Part shown: one piece after another, positions 25,784-35,172 of the stretch
Layout: each line of letters opens with the position of its first letter
Position numbering within the stretch: position 1 is the stretch's first letter
Assembly: GCA_002840285.1 (NCBI GenBank)
Contig: PHAE01000009.1
Location: 1-64,000 of the forward strand
Source: Firmicutes bacterium HGW-Firmicutes-11
GTDB taxonomy: Bacteria; Bacillota; Clostridia; Peptostreptococcales; Anaerovoracaceae
Direction: 5' to 3'
DNA length: 64,000 nucleotides
The notes under the pieces: model-generated
What the model was told of the DNA's origin: nothing
The model's database searches: none
Seen by the model: the letters and a program-made list of their open reading frames with translations, nothing else
Program-made: the position numbers and the translations under genes

Positions 25784-26700
25784 GATTCTTCACCGATGAT
25801 CCGGATCTCCGGCTCCAGATGCACACCTGAGTTTAGAAAGACTTGTTCCTGGACGAACCGCATCAATCCTATGATATCTTTCGCAGTCGCGTTGTTTTCA
25901 TTGACTAAAAACCCGGCGTGCTTGGTCGAGATCGCCGCACCGCCTATCGACGCGCCCTTAAGCCCGGCATCTTCAATCAGTTTTCCTGCATAGTTTCCCG
26001 GAGGACGTTTGAAAAAGCTGCCTGCGCTGGGCATATCCAATGGTTGTTTTTCCCGGCGCTTTGCGGACAACTCTTCCATCCGGCTTCGGATCGCTTCCCT
26101 ATCTTTTGTGACAAGCGAAAATGCTGCGGAAACTACGATTCCTCCGTTTCCCATCAAAGCACTTTTTCGGTAGCCGTAATCCATGTCGGTGTTGCTCATC
26201 TCGGTGATCCGTTCTCCGTCACTTGACATGACCTGGACAAATCCAACGATTCCCTTCATTTCTCCATCATATGCTCCAGCATTCATAAAAACCGCTCCGC
26301 CGACGCTGCCGGGTATCCCGGAGGCGAATTCAAAGCCGCCAAGTCCGCGGGAGAGTGCTTCCGCTGCTGCATCTTTCAGCAGTGCTCCGGCGCCGGCAAC
26401 CAGTATATTCTCTTTTGTTTCAAAGTGTCCCAAGTCCCTGCCGATCTTTACGATCGCACCTCGGTATCCGCCATCCAAAATCAAGAGGTTGGTACCGTTT
26501 CCCATGATCAGAGTGTCCACATCATGAAAGGCAAGTATTTTTAAAGTCGAAGACAGTTCCTCCACTGAGCCGGGAATGATGAGCAGATCGGCTCTTCCTC
26601 CTGCCTGAAATGAGGTGTGCTCTCTCATCGACGCGTTTCTTAAAATTCTGCTCGGAGTGAATCGCTTCGAAAACTCCTGGTATGCACCTTCCTGTGACAA
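25780..26700 (-). CDS. murB: UDP-N-acetylenolpyruvoylglucosamine reductase MurB
   Basis: The 306-residue flavoprotein reduces UDP-GlcNAc-enolpyruvate to UDP-MurNAc with NADPH, the second committed step of peptidoglycan synthesis. FAD-binding elements are MGNGTNLLILDGG and GIPGSVGGAVFMNAGAYDGEM. The catalytic Ser lies in MPSAGSFFKRPPG and the Glu in LEPEIRIIGE. The layout is type II (no extra Tyr loop). The first codon is TTG with GGAGG 7 bases upstream. It heads a long minus-strand operon and is divergent from argG. A possible TATAAT lies at 26743-26738 with a poor -35 box. Confidence 0.95.
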   Translation of the reverse strand: MSQEGAYQEFSKRFTPSRILRNASMREHTSFQAGGRADLLIIPGSVEELSSTLKILAFHDVDTLIMGNGTNLLILDGGYRGAIVKIGRDLGHFETKENILVAGAGALLKDAAAEALSRGLGGFEFASGIPGSVGGAVFMNAGAYDGEMKGIVGFVQVMSSDGERITEMSNTDMDYGYRKSALMGNGGIVVSAAFSLVTKDREAIRSRMEELSAKRREKQPLDMPSAGSFFKRPPGNYAGKLIEDAGLKGASIGGAAISTKHAGFLVNENNATAKDIIGLMRFVQEQVFLNSGVHLEPEIRIIGEES

Positions 26701-26772
26701 ATGACTTCCTCCATGAACTGCCGCATTCTTTTCTTCTATTATATGATAATAAGGGGGGTAAAGTAAATAGAG

Positions 26773-26843
26773 TGCATATTTATCAATATTTTTGCATATT
26801 TATAATATTTTCTCTTGCAAACCTCATTGGTCGATGCTATACT
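26773..26843 (+). promoter_or_regulatory. argG promoter with ARG-box-like direct repeats
   Basis: TTGCAA (26815-26820) and TATACT (26838-26843) are 17 bases apart, giving a good promoter 31 bases before argG. Upstream, TGCATATTTAT occurs twice (26773-26783 and 26793-26803) at a 20-base period, each followed by an (A)ATATT half. The AT-rich, partly palindromic sites, two helical turns apart, resemble paired ArgR operators. Regulation by arginine through ArgR is inferred. Confidence 0.55.
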
Positions 26844-26874
26844 CAATCCCATAGTGAAAATGGAGGAAACGACG

Positions 26875-28143
26875 ATGAACAAAGAAAAAATTGTACTTGC
26901 ATATTCCGGTGGTCTTGATACATCGGTGATCATGAAGTGGCTCAAAGAAAACTACGATTACGATGTGATTGCCGTATGTCTCAACGCGGGACAGGATGAA
27001 GATTTTGAAGCGATCGAAAAGAAGGCGTACGCGACAGGCGCATCCAAATCCTATGTGATCGACATCAAGGAAGAATTCGTGACGGATTACATCTGGCCAA
27101 CATTGAAAGCCGGCGCTGTTTATGAGGGCGATTATCTGCTTGGCACTTCAATGGCGAGACCTTTGATGGCAAAAAAGCTCGTCGAGGTCGCTGAAGCAGA
27201 GGGTGCTTTTTCCATTGCTCATGGCTGTACGGGAAAAGGAAACGATCAGGTTCGTTTCGAGGCCACTATCAAAGCTTTGAATCCATCGATCAGCATCATC
27301 GCCCCCTGGCGGATCTGGGATCTCACCTCCCGAGAAGACTGTATCGCTTATGCGAAAAAATACGAAATCCCCATCGCCCAGACGGAGGAGGACATTTATA
27401 GCCGAGATCAGAACATTTGGCACATCAGTCACGAAGGCGGTAACCTGGAAAGCCCATGGAACGAACATCTTGACAGTATCCATGTCATGAGCGTCCCGCC
27501 GGAAAAGGCGCCTGACGTCGCCACTTATGTGGAAATCGACTTTGAGGCAGGCATTCCCGTCGCCATTGACGGCGTTGCCATGGGTCCTGTCGATCTGCTT
27601 TATAAGCTGAACAAGCTCGGTGGAGACAATGGCGTCGGAACCATCGATATCATCGAGAACCGTCTGGTGGGCATGAAATCCAGGGGCGTGTACGAAACAC
27701 CAGGAGGAACGATCCTCTACAAGGCACATGCTGCCCTTGAGAAGCTGATACTCGACAGGGAAACCATGGCCTATAAGAACATCGTCGCACAGAAGTATTC
27801 ACAGTTGGTTTATGACGGCCTCTGGTTCACACCTCTTCGGGAGGCCATCGACGCTTTCGTCAATTCCACCCAGTCCTTGATAAGCGGGACGGTTCGAGTT
27901 AAACTGTATAAAGGAAATGCGACACCGGTGGCGACAAAATCAGAGAACTCTCTTTACAGCGAAGAATTTGCCACCTTCAGCAAAGACGAAGTATACAATC
28001 AAAAGGATGCAGAAGGGTTTATCAATCTCTTCGCCCTGTCGCTCAAGATCCGGGCAATCCTGAAGCAGAACAAAGAGGGAGGGATCAAGAAAGATGAAAC
28101 TCTGGAAAGGCAGGTTCTCAAAGGAGGCGACTTCATCCGCTGA
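26875..28143 (+). CDS. argG: Argininosuccinate synthase
   Basis: The 422-residue enzyme condenses citrulline and aspartate with ATP to argininosuccinate. The N-type ATP pyrophosphatase loop [15 protein letters not shown] lies at residues 8-22. [15 protein letters not shown] and the [16 protein letters not shown] region are conserved. The start has GGAGG 8 bases upstream. The C-terminus runs about 15-20 residues beyond many homologues and overlaps the first 50 bases of argH, so the two genes share sequence and are probably co-translated. ARG-box-like repeats lie upstream. Confidence 0.95.
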   Translation: MNKEKIVLAYSGGLDTSVIMKWLKENYDYDVIAVCLNAGQDEDFEAIEKKAYATGASKSYVIDIKEEFVTDYIWPTLKAGAVYEGDYLLGTSMARPLMAKKLVEVAEAEGAFSIAHGCTGKGNDQVRFEATIKALNPSISIIAPWRIWDLTSREDCIAYAKKYEIPIAQTEEDIYSRDQNIWHISHEGGNLESPWNEHLDSIHVMSVPPEKAPDVATYVEIDFEAGIPVAIDGVAMGPVDLLYKLNKLGGDNGVGTIDIIENRLVGMKSRGVYETPGGTILYKAHAALEKLILDRETMAYKNIVAQKYSQLVYDGLWFTPLREAIDAFVNSTQSLISGTVRVKLYKGNATPVATKSENSLYSEEFATFSKDEVYNQKDAEGFINLFALSLKIRAILKQNKEGGIKKDETLERQVLKGGDFIR

Positions 28144-29392
28144 TGCGTTCAACGCATCCATCGGTTTTGATCAGCGACTATATAAGCAAGATATCCTTGG
28201 GAGCATCGCTCATGCGGCGATGCTGGGGAAACAGGGTATCATAACAAGCAAAGAAGCCGAAGAGATTCGGCTTTCTTTGCTTGAACTTCTCCATGAGATC
28301 GAGGCGGGTGACGTGGAGTTCACCGTGGAACGGGAAGACATCCACATGAACATCGAAAGCATCCTGACCGAACGGATCGGCGATGCGGGCAAGCGGCTTC
28401 ATACCGCCCGGAGCCGGAACGACCAGGTCGCAACCGACCTGCGCCTCTATCAAAAGGAGATCATCGACGAGATCCTGTCGCTGCTTTCCCGGCTATCAGA
28501 AACGCTAAGAGAGTTGTCTCAGCGACATAAGGAAACCGTTATGCCCGGCTATACCCACCTTCAGCGGGCTCAACCGGTGACTCTTTCGCTCCACCTGCTC
28601 GCATATGATCAGATGTTTTCCCGTGATATCGATCGTTTCCGGGATTGCAGAAAGCGCACCGATTCTCTGCCTTTGGGTTCTGGGGCTTTGGCCGGTACGA
28701 CCTATCCGATCGATCGTGCCTACGTCGCCAAGGAATTGGGTTTTTCTGCTATCTGTGAGAATACGATGGATGCAGTCAGTGACCGTGATTTCGCCATCGA
28801 GTTCATCAGTTGCTGCGCCATGACGATGATGCACTTGTCCCGCTTCTGCGAAGAGCTGGTTCTCTGGAGTTCAACCGAGTTTGGATTCATAGAGATGGAT
28901 GACGCATTCAGCACCGGAAGCAGCATCATGCCCCAAAAGAAAAACCCGGATATGGCGGAGCTGATCCGGGGGAAAACCGGCCGGGTCTACGGCGACCTTA
29001 TGGCCTTGCTGACGATCATGAAATCCTTGCCCCTTGCCTACAACAAGGACATGCAAGAGGACAAGCCGCCGCTCTTTGACGCTGGTGATACACTGCGTGA
29101 CTGTCTGTCGATCTTCATCGACGTTATTTCGACTATGGATGTCTGCACCGCAAGGATGGAGGTAGCCGCCAAGTCCGGCTTTATGAATGCCACTGACGCC
29201 GCCGACTACCTGGTGAAAAAGGGCCTTCCCTTTCGGGACTGCCACGAGATCATCGGCCGCATGGTCCTCTCCTGCATCGAAACCAACAAAGCCATCGATG
29301 AGATGACACTTGCGGAATTTGCCGAGTTTTCCGAGCTGTTCGAGGAGGACATCTTCGAAGCCATCGACATCCGCAAACGAGCCACAAGGTAG
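28094..29392 (+). CDS. argH: Argininosuccinate lyase, apparently C-terminally shortened
   Basis: The 432-residue enzyme splits argininosuccinate into arginine and fumarate. The start [37 protein letters not shown] and the fumarase-superfamily signature [20 protein letters not shown] are all present, so the catalytic core is intact. The protein ends with [14 protein letters not shown], where homologues of about 455-465 residues normally continue for 25-30 more. No continuation is visible in other frames. A long palindrome begins 30 bases after the stop. Activity of the short form is likely but unproven. It overlaps argG by 50 bases. Confidence 0.92.
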   Translation: MKLWKGRFSKEATSSADAFNASIGFDQRLYKQDILGSIAHAAMLGKQGIITSKEAEEIRLSLLELLHEIEAGDVEFTVEREDIHMNIESILTERIGDAGKRLHTARSRNDQVATDLRLYQKEIIDEILSLLSRLSETLRELSQRHKETVMPGYTHLQRAQPVTLSLHLLAYDQMFSRDIDRFRDCRKRTDSLPLGSGALAGTTYPIDRAYVAKELGFSAICENTMDAVSDRDFAIEFISCCAMTMMHLSRFCEELVLWSSTEFGFIEMDDAFSTGSSIMPQKKNPDMAELIRGKTGRVYGDLMALLTIMKSLPLAYNKDMQEDKPPLFDAGDTLRDCLSIFIDVISTMDVCTARMEVAAKSGFMNATDAADYLVKKGLPFRDCHEIIGRMVLSCIETNKAIDEMTLAEFAEFSELFEEDIFEAIDIRKRATR

Positions 29393-29421
29393 AAACAGAT
29401 CACTATATGGTTGTTCTTAAA

Positions 29422-29494
29422 GGCGATCCCTATGGCTGTTTCAGAAACCGTCCGAGCGAAGCGAGCGGTTTCTGAAACAGCCATAGGGATCGCC
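29422..29494. repeat. 29+29 bp perfect inverted repeat after argH
   Basis: Bases 29422-29450 (starting GGCGATCCCTATGGC) are the exact reverse complement of 29466-29494, separated by TCCGAGCGAAGCGAG. It lies between the convergent argH and Fic-fold genes. It lacks a T-run and is longer than ordinary terminators, so it may be a REP- or MITE-like palindromic element that also works as a bidirectional terminator. No target duplication is obvious. Confidence 0.8.
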
Positions 29495-29500
29495 CTTATA

Positions 29501-30220
29501 CTATTGCCTTACAGTGATCTGCATCATGACTTCCATTTTGTTGTAGACGCCTCGTTCGATCACATCGTTGATCGGGCCGGCGTCTTCCTTTTTCAAATAA
29601 AGACGGATGGCGTCGTAATACTCCGGTTCACTTATATTCCATTGGATCGGCGGAAAGCCGTTGACCATCAAGTGGTACTGGGCTGCCATCCGCGCCATCG
29701 CTTCGGATCCGGTTTCAAAGGGATAGATCTCGATCATTTTATTGTGAATGTAAGCTGCCTTCTCGATCGGATTGTTGGAATAAAGATCGCTGTGAAGCCA
29801 GCCGAAAAACAATGACATCTGCTCTTCGATCTCTTTGAAGTGCGGCGGATTGTAATCCAGCATCCGCAGCACCGGATTGCTTTTTCGGTATTCCGGCAAT
29901 GCGGGTTTCACCAGCGCGCCATAGGCTTTAAGTAAAAGCGACTCAGACAGATACATATTCATGTCGACCATATCCGTCAAGAGATGGATCGCCTCCTGGT
30001 AGTTGCCGATCATCGCATGGTTGCTCACGCTTACCTCGACCAGAAATTCGCCGCGAAGGATCCGCTCCACCGTTTCTTTGGAAAGATTGCTTCCATCCAG
30101 GCGTAGAGAGGAATGGATCCAGTCTGCCAGGTTCAGCTCCGCAAGATAACTCACCGCCTCTTCTTTATAAGGTTTTCGGTTTTCCAGGATAATCTTCCGT
30201 TTTTTGATTTCACGAAACAC
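29501..30220 (-). CDS. Fic-fold protein with degenerate active site
   Basis: The 239-residue protein has a Fic-domain architecture. The N-terminal helix SSLRLDGS (37-44) corresponds to the auto-inhibitory [S/T]xxxE[G/N] motif, with Asp replacing Glu, and is followed by LSKETVERILRGE and the helices of the Fic core. The canonical catalytic loop HPFxxGNGRxxR appears at about 166-177 as YPFETGSEAMAR: the catalytic His is Tyr, Asn is Ser, and the next Gly-Arg is lost. AMP transfer by the usual mechanism is therefore unlikely. GTG is the first codon, with GGAGAAG before it. No antitoxin-like neighbour is seen. Confidence 0.75.
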   Translation of the reverse strand: MFREIKKRKIILENRKPYKEEAVSYLAELNLADWIHSSLRLDGSNLSKETVERILRGEFLVEVSVSNHAMIGNYQEAIHLLTDMVDMNMYLSESLLLKAYGALVKPALPEYRKSNPVLRMLDYNPPHFKEIEEQMSLFFGWLHSDLYSNNPIEKAAYIHNKMIEIYPFETGSEAMARMAAQYHLMVNGFPPIQWNISEPEYYDAIRLYLKKEDAGPINDVIERGVYNKMEVMMQITVRQ

Positions 30221-30231
30221 GTCGCTTCTCC

Positions 30232-30260
30232 TTTACCTTCTTCTTTTTTTTTCGTATACT
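30232..30260 (+). promoter_or_regulatory. Promoter of the MgtC-like gene
   Basis: TTTACC (30232-30237), a 17-base spacer and TATACT (30255-30260) precede the MgtC-like gene by 28 bases. No Mg2+-responsive leader is seen in the short 5' region. Confidence 0.45.
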
Positions 30261-30288
30261 GAATTTACAGAGCAGGGAGGAATGGCAT

Positions 30289-30972
30289 ATGGAATGGCTG
30301 CATGATATCAATTTTTATTCCGTCACACTCCGTCTGGTTCTCGCGGTTTTGTTTGGCGGGATCATCGGGTTGGAACGCGGAGCGAACAAGCACCAGGCAG
30401 GACTTCGAACCCACATTTTGGTCTGTGTTGGAGCGACGCTGGCGATGCTGACGAATGCTTATATCTTTGAGGAGATCACAAGGATCGCCGATCCCGCCCG
30501 ACTGGGGGCGCAGGTCATCAGTGGAATTGGGTTTTTGGGTGCCGGTCTGATCCTGGTCACCAGCAGGAACAAAGTCAAAGGCCTGACCACAGCTGCCGGC
30601 CTTTGGGCATCGGCATGCATCGGACTTGCCCTTGGGATCGGGTTTTACGAAGGCGCTTTGATTGCAGGTATCTTGGTTTTTATCGTGTTGGCCTTTCTTC
30701 CCCGGCTTGAAGCTTACGTCTACGACCGCTCGCGGCTTATGAATGTGTTCGTGGAGCTAGACTCGATGAATAATCTTCGCAGATTCATCAACAGTGCCCG
30801 GAGCCAGGATTTCATCATTGTAGAGACTCAGGTCAGCAAATCCGACAATATAGTGGATCACGGCTACAACCTGAACCTGTCCTTTCGGATCCCCAAGCAG
30901 ATCTCTCATGATGATGTCTTGCGATCGCTTTCCAAGTGCGATGGCGTGTTTCTCGTGGAAGAACTGGAATAG
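30289..30972 (+). CDS. MgtC/SapB family membrane protein
   Basis: The 227-residue protein has about five membrane segments in its first 150 residues and the MgtC signature LFGGIIGLERGANKHQAGLR followed by ISGIGFLGAGLILV and TTAAGLWASACIGLALG. The C-terminal soluble part (about 150-227) resembles an ACT-like domain. MgtC proteins influence magnesium homeostasis and ATP synthase activity in pathogens; in soil and gut Bacillota the role is unclear. GGGAGG lies 8 bases before the ATG. A strong hairpin follows the gene. Confidence 0.88.
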   Translation: MEWLHDINFYSVTLRLVLAVLFGGIIGLERGANKHQAGLRTHILVCVGATLAMLTNAYIFEEITRIADPARLGAQVISGIGFLGAGLILVTSRNKVKGLTTAAGLWASACIGLALGIGFYEGALIAGILVFIVLAFLPRLEAYVYDRSRLMNVFVELDSMNNLRRFINSARSQDFIIVETQVSKSDNIVDHGYNLNLSFRIPKQISHDDVLRSLSKCDGVFLVEELE

Positions 30973-30987
30973 TAAATAAGGATACGC

Positions 30988-31030
30988 AAAAGGACGCGGC
31001 CGGGCATTGCCCGCGACTGCGTCCTTTTTT
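30988..31030. terminator. Bidirectional terminator
   Basis: A 10-base outer stem (30988-30997, AAAAGGACGC, with 31019-31028) encloses an inner GGGC-ATT-GCCC hairpin and ends in T-runs on both strands. It separates the convergent MgtC-like and carboxyltransferase genes. Confidence 0.9.
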
Positions 31031-31032
31031 AA

Positions 31033-32430
31033 TTAAACCGGATATACCATTTCTTCTTCCATCAGGAGATCGGAATCGATCTGGTACCGTTTGGCGTTGC
31101 GATACTGGAAGAAGTCGATGGATGGCTTCGGGAACATGGCCCGTGTGAGGATATCCTCGTCTTGCTCGACATATTGGGCGATTTCACGTTTTATGCTCTC
31201 CATCTCCGGCGGAATCAAATCTGCCGGACGGCAGGTGATCTGTTCTTCTTCGCTGATGATCTTCTTCACGATCTCTTCTTTGATTGGAACTGTCGTCTTC
31301 CCATACATGCCCTTCACTAGTTGTTTCACCTCGTTGGGAACCATCTTATAACGCTCCCCGGCGACGACGTTGAGCACTGCCTGGGTGCCGACGATTTGAC
31401 TGGTCGGTGTGACTAGCGGGGGATAACCGAGATCCTCACGTACTCTTGGAACCTCGTTCAGCACCTCTTCGAATTTGTCCATGGCGTTCTGCTGTTTGAG
31501 CTGAGAGACCAGGTTGGACAGCATGCCTCCCGGAACTTGATATTTGAGAGTATTGATATCGACACCCATCAGTTTGGGATCTAAAAGTCCATCCTCGATG
31601 TATCTCTCTCGAATCGGACGGAAGTATTCGGCAACTTCATTGAGTCTGTCCATGTTAAGATCGGTGGCGTACTCTGTTCCGGCCAGTGTTGCCACCATAG
31701 GCTCTGTGGATGGTTGTGACGTTCCTTCACCAAAGGGAGAAATGGCCGTGTCAATGATGTCTGCGCCAGCTTCGATCGCTTTTAGTAAGGCCATGCTGCC
31801 CATACCACTGGTTGCATGGGTATGGACTTCCAACGGGATCTTGATCTTGCTCTTAAGATCCTTGACAAGGGAGTAGGTGCCGTAAGGATCCAGCAATCCC
31901 GCCATGTCTTTGATGCAGATCGAATCTGCGCCCATGTTCTCAAATTCCAATGCCAGATCGATGAAAACCTGATGGGTATGGACCGGGCTAATGGTATAGG
32001 ACATCGCCGCCTGCGCGTGTCCTCCTTCTTTCTTGATCGCTTCGATGGATTTGCTCAAATTTCTCGGGTCGTTCAGGGCATCAAACACTCTGACGATATC
32101 GATGCCATTGTCGTGGGCCTTTTTTACAAATTCCACAACGACATCGTCTGCGTAATGCTTGTATCCCAATAGATTTTGCCCGCGAAGAAGCATCTGCAAC
32201 TTCGTGTTCTTGATGTGCTTGCGAATGATTCTGAGTCTCTCCCATGGATCCTCGTTCAAGAATCGGAGACACGCGTCAAAGGTTGCTCCACCCCAAACCT
32301 CCATAGCGTGGTAGCCGACCTGATCCATGGTCGCAAGGATCGGCAACATCTCTTCTGTCGTCATCCGGGTCGCGATCAGGGATTGGTGGCCGTCGCGCAA
32401 TACAGTCTCTGTTACTTTCACTTTAGTCAA
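31033..32430 (-). CDS. Biotin-dependent carboxyltransferase subunit (oxaloacetate decarboxylase alpha / PycB type)
   Basis: The 465-residue protein is a carboxyltransferase domain of the HMGL-like TIM-barrel family. ETVLRDGHQSLIATRM holds the metal-binding Asp, VEVHTHATSGMG (here PLEVHTHATSGMG) the His-x-His ligands, and FVKKAHDNGIDIVRVFDALND is conserved. The conserved C-terminal region ends at residue 465 without a biotinyl (MKM) domain, so it needs a separate biotin carrier not present in this window. It could be oxaloacetate decarboxylase alpha, pyruvate carboxylase B, or the 5S subunit of methylmalonyl-CoA carboxyltransferase. GGAGG precedes the TTG/ATG start region. Confidence 0.85.
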   Translation of the reverse strand: MTKVKVTETVLRDGHQSLIATRMTTEEMLPILATMDQVGYHAMEVWGGATFDACLRFLNEDPWERLRIIRKHIKNTKLQMLLRGQNLLGYKHYADDVVVEFVKKAHDNGIDIVRVFDALNDPRNLSKSIEAIKKEGGHAQAAMSYTISPVHTHQVFIDLALEFENMGADSICIKDMAGLLDPYGTYSLVKDLKSKIKIPLEVHTHATSGMGSMALLKAIEAGADIIDTAISPFGEGTSQPSTEPMVATLAGTEYATDLNMDRLNEVAEYFRPIRERYIEDGLLDPKLMGVDINTLKYQVPGGMLSNLVSQLKQQNAMDKFEEVLNEVPRVREDLGYPPLVTPTSQIVGTQAVLNVVAGERYKMVPNEVKQLVKGMYGKTTVPIKEEIVKKIISEEEQITCRPADLIPPEMESIKREIAQYVEQDEDILTRAMFPKPSIDFFQYRNAKRYQIDSDLLMEEEMVYPV

Positions 32431-32455
32431 TGGAATCCTCCTGGTAAAAATATTG

Positions 32456-32483
32456 TTACTTCAAATGGGAAATACGGTATAAT
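32456..32483 (+). promoter_or_regulatory. Promoter of the TspO-related gene
   Basis: TATAAT at 32478-32483 is preceded by TTACTT at 32456-32461 (16-base spacer, counting the overlapping TTGTTA as an alternative). It lies 67 bases before the TspO-related start and diverges from the carboxyltransferase gene. Confidence 0.45.
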
Positions 32484-32550
32484 GTTATTATTATATATGA
32501 CAACGAAAAAATTACAACCCAAGATTGCCGGAACGTGAAAGGAGATGCCT

Positions 32551-33354
32551 ATGTCATCCAAGAAGCGCAGCGGTCCATTGAACATCCTAGTTGGAATATC
32601 ATTTGTGACCATGATCACGGTGAACGCGCTGGCGAACATCCTTCCGATCAATGGTATTGGAACCGGACAGGTCTCCGACTCTTATCCCAATCTTTTTGCC
32701 CCAACGGGTCTCACATTTGGAATATGGGGAGTGATTTACCTGTTGCTCGCGGCTTATCTGCTATTTCAGTTTGGTTTGTTCCACGACGGGAAAGAGCGCA
32801 TCTCCTCAGAGTCATCGACTCGTACAGCCCTCCTTTTTTCATTGTCCTCCTTTGCCAACGCAGCTTGGATTTTTTGCTGGCACTACGGGCAAATCGGGTT
32901 GTCTCTGATTCTGATGCTCATCATTCTTGTTTCCCTTATCGGTATTGTTACCGGTTTTCGCGGACGTTCAATCAGCAAGAGAGAACGATATTTTGTACGC
33001 CTGCCTTTCTCGGTCTATTTTGGATGGATCACCGTAGCGACCATCGCCAATGTGACAACGCTGCTCGTGGATCTCGGCTGGAGCGGTTTTGGAATCAGCG
33101 AAGCGACCTGGACCATCGTGATCCTGATCGTTGGCGCTGCCATCGGCATCGCCACCATACGGACGAACAGAGATGTGGCATACGGTCTGGTCCTTTTGTG
33201 GGCTTATTTGGGAATCTGGCTGAAGCATACCTCCTATGATGGATTTCGCAGTCAATACCCGATGGTCATCATCACGGTGATCAGCTGTTTTGTTTTGATC
33301 GTTCTGGTTGAATTTTCATTGCTGTTGGCAAGACGCACGAAAAGGGAGGCATAA
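32551..33354 (+). CDS. TspO/MBR-related membrane protein
   Basis: The 267-residue protein has about seven to eight membrane segments. Its opening resembles the tryptophan-rich sensory protein TspO, with FAPTGLTFGIWGVIYLLLA matching the PPGWVFGPVWTILY-like element of that family, though the protein is nearly twice as long. It matches the longer TspO-related proteins of Bacillota, whose ligand is unknown. Of two in-frame ATGs the second (32551) is at a proper distance from AAAGGAG. The following DAK2-DegV gene starts one base after its stop, so both are on one transcript. Confidence 0.7.
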   Translation: MSSKKRSGPLNILVGISFVTMITVNALANILPINGIGTGQVSDSYPNLFAPTGLTFGIWGVIYLLLAAYLLFQFGLFHDGKERISSESSTRTALLFSLSSFANAAWIFCWHYGQIGLSLILMLIILVSLIGIVTGFRGRSISKRERYFVRLPFSVYFGWITVATIANVTTLLVDLGWSGFGISEATWTIVILIVGAAIGIATIRTNRDVAYGLVLLWAYLGIWLKHTSYDGFRSQYPMVIITVISCFVLIVLVEFSLLLARRTKREA

Positions 33355-33355
33355 C

Positions 33356-35140
33356 GTGGACAGCAACAAAGCCAAAGTCACCATCGACGGCAACGATCTG
33401 TTCAATTGGTTTCACTCAGGAGCCAGGGAAGTGAGTTCCACGAAGGGATATCTCAACTCCATCAACGTGTTTCCTGTTGCCGACGGCGACACTGGAACGA
33501 ACTTGTCCTTGACATTAGGTGCCATGGTAGAGCAAACCGAAGCGCAACCTTCCTTTTCTAACGCGATCAAGCGATTGTCGGAATCCGGTCTTGCATCGGC
33601 CAGAGGTAATTCCGGCATCATTTTCGCATCTTATGTCAACGGACTTGCTGTCAATGGTGCCGATTACGACACTGTTGGTCTGGCGGAATTCTCCGGTATC
33701 GCCAACAAAGCAGTGGAACACCTGTACGAGGCCGTCGAGGAGCCGGTCGAGGGTACGATGGTCAGCGTTATCCGGGAATGGGCTGATTTTTTGTTCCACA
33801 ATCACCATCGTTTCGACTCGTTTCAGAGTCTCATGGAGGCCGCTTATCGATTTGCCGGCAAAGCGTTGGAGGACACCACCGCTCAGCTTGCAGTCCTTAG
33901 GAAGTACAAGGTCGTCGATTCCGGCGCCGCGGGTTTTGTTGGATTTCTCAATGGGATCAATCATTTCTTTGCCGGAGCACCTGCAGACGTGATCGAGGCC
34001 GATGGTTCCGTTCCTCATGAAGTCATCGAAGAGTCGGCTGCAGAATATCCATTCTGCACGGAGATTTTTCTTACCGCCAACCACAAAGATCCCTCACACT
34101 TTCATCATCTCCTGCACGGTCACGGAGATTCTCTGATCGTGACTTCTGCGGGAGACAAGGTCAAGATCCACATTCACACAGATCGTCCGGAAGAGATCGT
34201 TTCTATTTTAAAGGAGGAGGGTACGCTATTGAACCAGAAAGTGGATGACACGAGATTGCAGAGCAGTGTTGCAGCAGAGCGAAGGCACAGTGTAGGTATC
34301 CTAACCGATTCTATAGCCGATATACCGGAAACATTTAAGCTGGAACATCAGATCCACACGATCCCGCTTGGTCTGATTCTAGACGACGTCGTTTATTTGG
34401 ACAAACAAACCATTCATCTCGCACAACTGTTTCGGGAGATTCCCAATTCCAAGGTCTATCCTACCAGTTCCCAACCGGAGCCGGGGAGAATACGGAGCAC
34501 CCTGATCGAGCTGCTCGATCACTACGATTCTCTGATCGTCATCACTATCGCTTCCAAGCTGTCAGGAACAAATCAAGCCTTCCGTCAGGAACTGAAGCGA
34601 ATCGACACCCAGGGCAAAAGAGTCACCGTGATCGACAGTCGTTTGAATTCAGGAGCTGAAGGGCTTCTGGTCGCAAGGGCAGCCCATCTTCTTGACCAGG
34701 GCAAGAGCCACGACGAAGTGGTCGCCGAAGTAGAATCCATGATTCCACGCACAAAAATATATGTGTGCCTGGAAACCTTGGAATACGCTGCGAAAGGCGG
34801 CCGTGTTCCCAATTCCGTCGGCAAGATCGGTATGATGATCGGTCTTCGCCCCATCATGACCCTGGACGAAACAGGAAAAGGTGCCACCTTCGGTATGGGA
34901 CTATCTCAAAAATCGATCACCGGAAAAATTCTGAAGCTGGTTCGTTCTGCAATGGCTGGCAAAGGCATCGAAGCATACAGCATCGTCCACGCGGACAATC
35001 TGCCGCTGGCACTTGAATATAAGGAATCGCTTACGAAAATCATTGGAAAGGAACCGGAATTCATCAGCGAGATCTCATCCATCATCGCCATCCATTCCGG
35101 ACCTGGCTCTGTCGCTGTCTGCGTGACGGAACGGCCATAA
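33356..35140 (+). CDS. DAK2 (DhaL-like)-DegV fusion protein
   Basis: The 594-residue protein starts at GTG behind GGGAGG. Residues 1 to about 200 form a DhaL/DAK2 ATP-binding domain with [30 protein letters not shown] and [15 protein letters not shown] middle part (about 215-300) resembles the FakA linker domain ([23 protein letters not shown]). From about 305 a complete DegV/FakB fatty-acid-binding domain follows ([37 protein letters not shown]). In most bacteria FakA and FakB are separate, and phosphorylate exogenous fatty acids. Here kinase and carrier appear joined. That the fusion is a fatty acid kinase is inferred from domain content. Confidence 0.85.
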   Translation: MDSNKAKVTIDGNDLFNWFHSGAREVSSTKGYLNSINVFPVADGDTGTNLSLTLGAMVEQTEAQPSFSNAIKRLSESGLASARGNSGIIFASYVNGLAVNGADYDTVGLAEFSGIANKAVEHLYEAVEEPVEGTMVSVIREWADFLFHNHHRFDSFQSLMEAAYRFAGKALEDTTAQLAVLRKYKVVDSGAAGFVGFLNGINHFFAGAPADVIEADGSVPHEVIEESAAEYPFCTEIFLTANHKDPSHFHHLLHGHGDSLIVTSAGDKVKIHIHTDRPEEIVSILKEEGTLLNQKVDDTRLQSSVAAERRHSVGILTDSIADIPETFKLEHQIHTIPLGLILDDVVYLDKQTIHLAQLFREIPNSKVYPTSSQPEPGRIRSTLIELLDHYDSLIVITIASKLSGTNQAFRQELKRIDTQGKRVTVIDSRLNSGAEGLLVARAAHLLDQGKSHDEVVAEVESMIPRTKIYVCLETLEYAAKGGRVPNSVGKIGMMIGLRPIMTLDETGKGATFGMGLSQKSITGKILKLVRSAMAGKGIEAYSIVHADNLPLALEYKESLTKIIGKEPEFISEISSIIAIHSGPGSVAVCVTERP

Positions 35141-35172
35141 CGTTTGCAGATCAAGGCATTGGAGGTTGTTTT

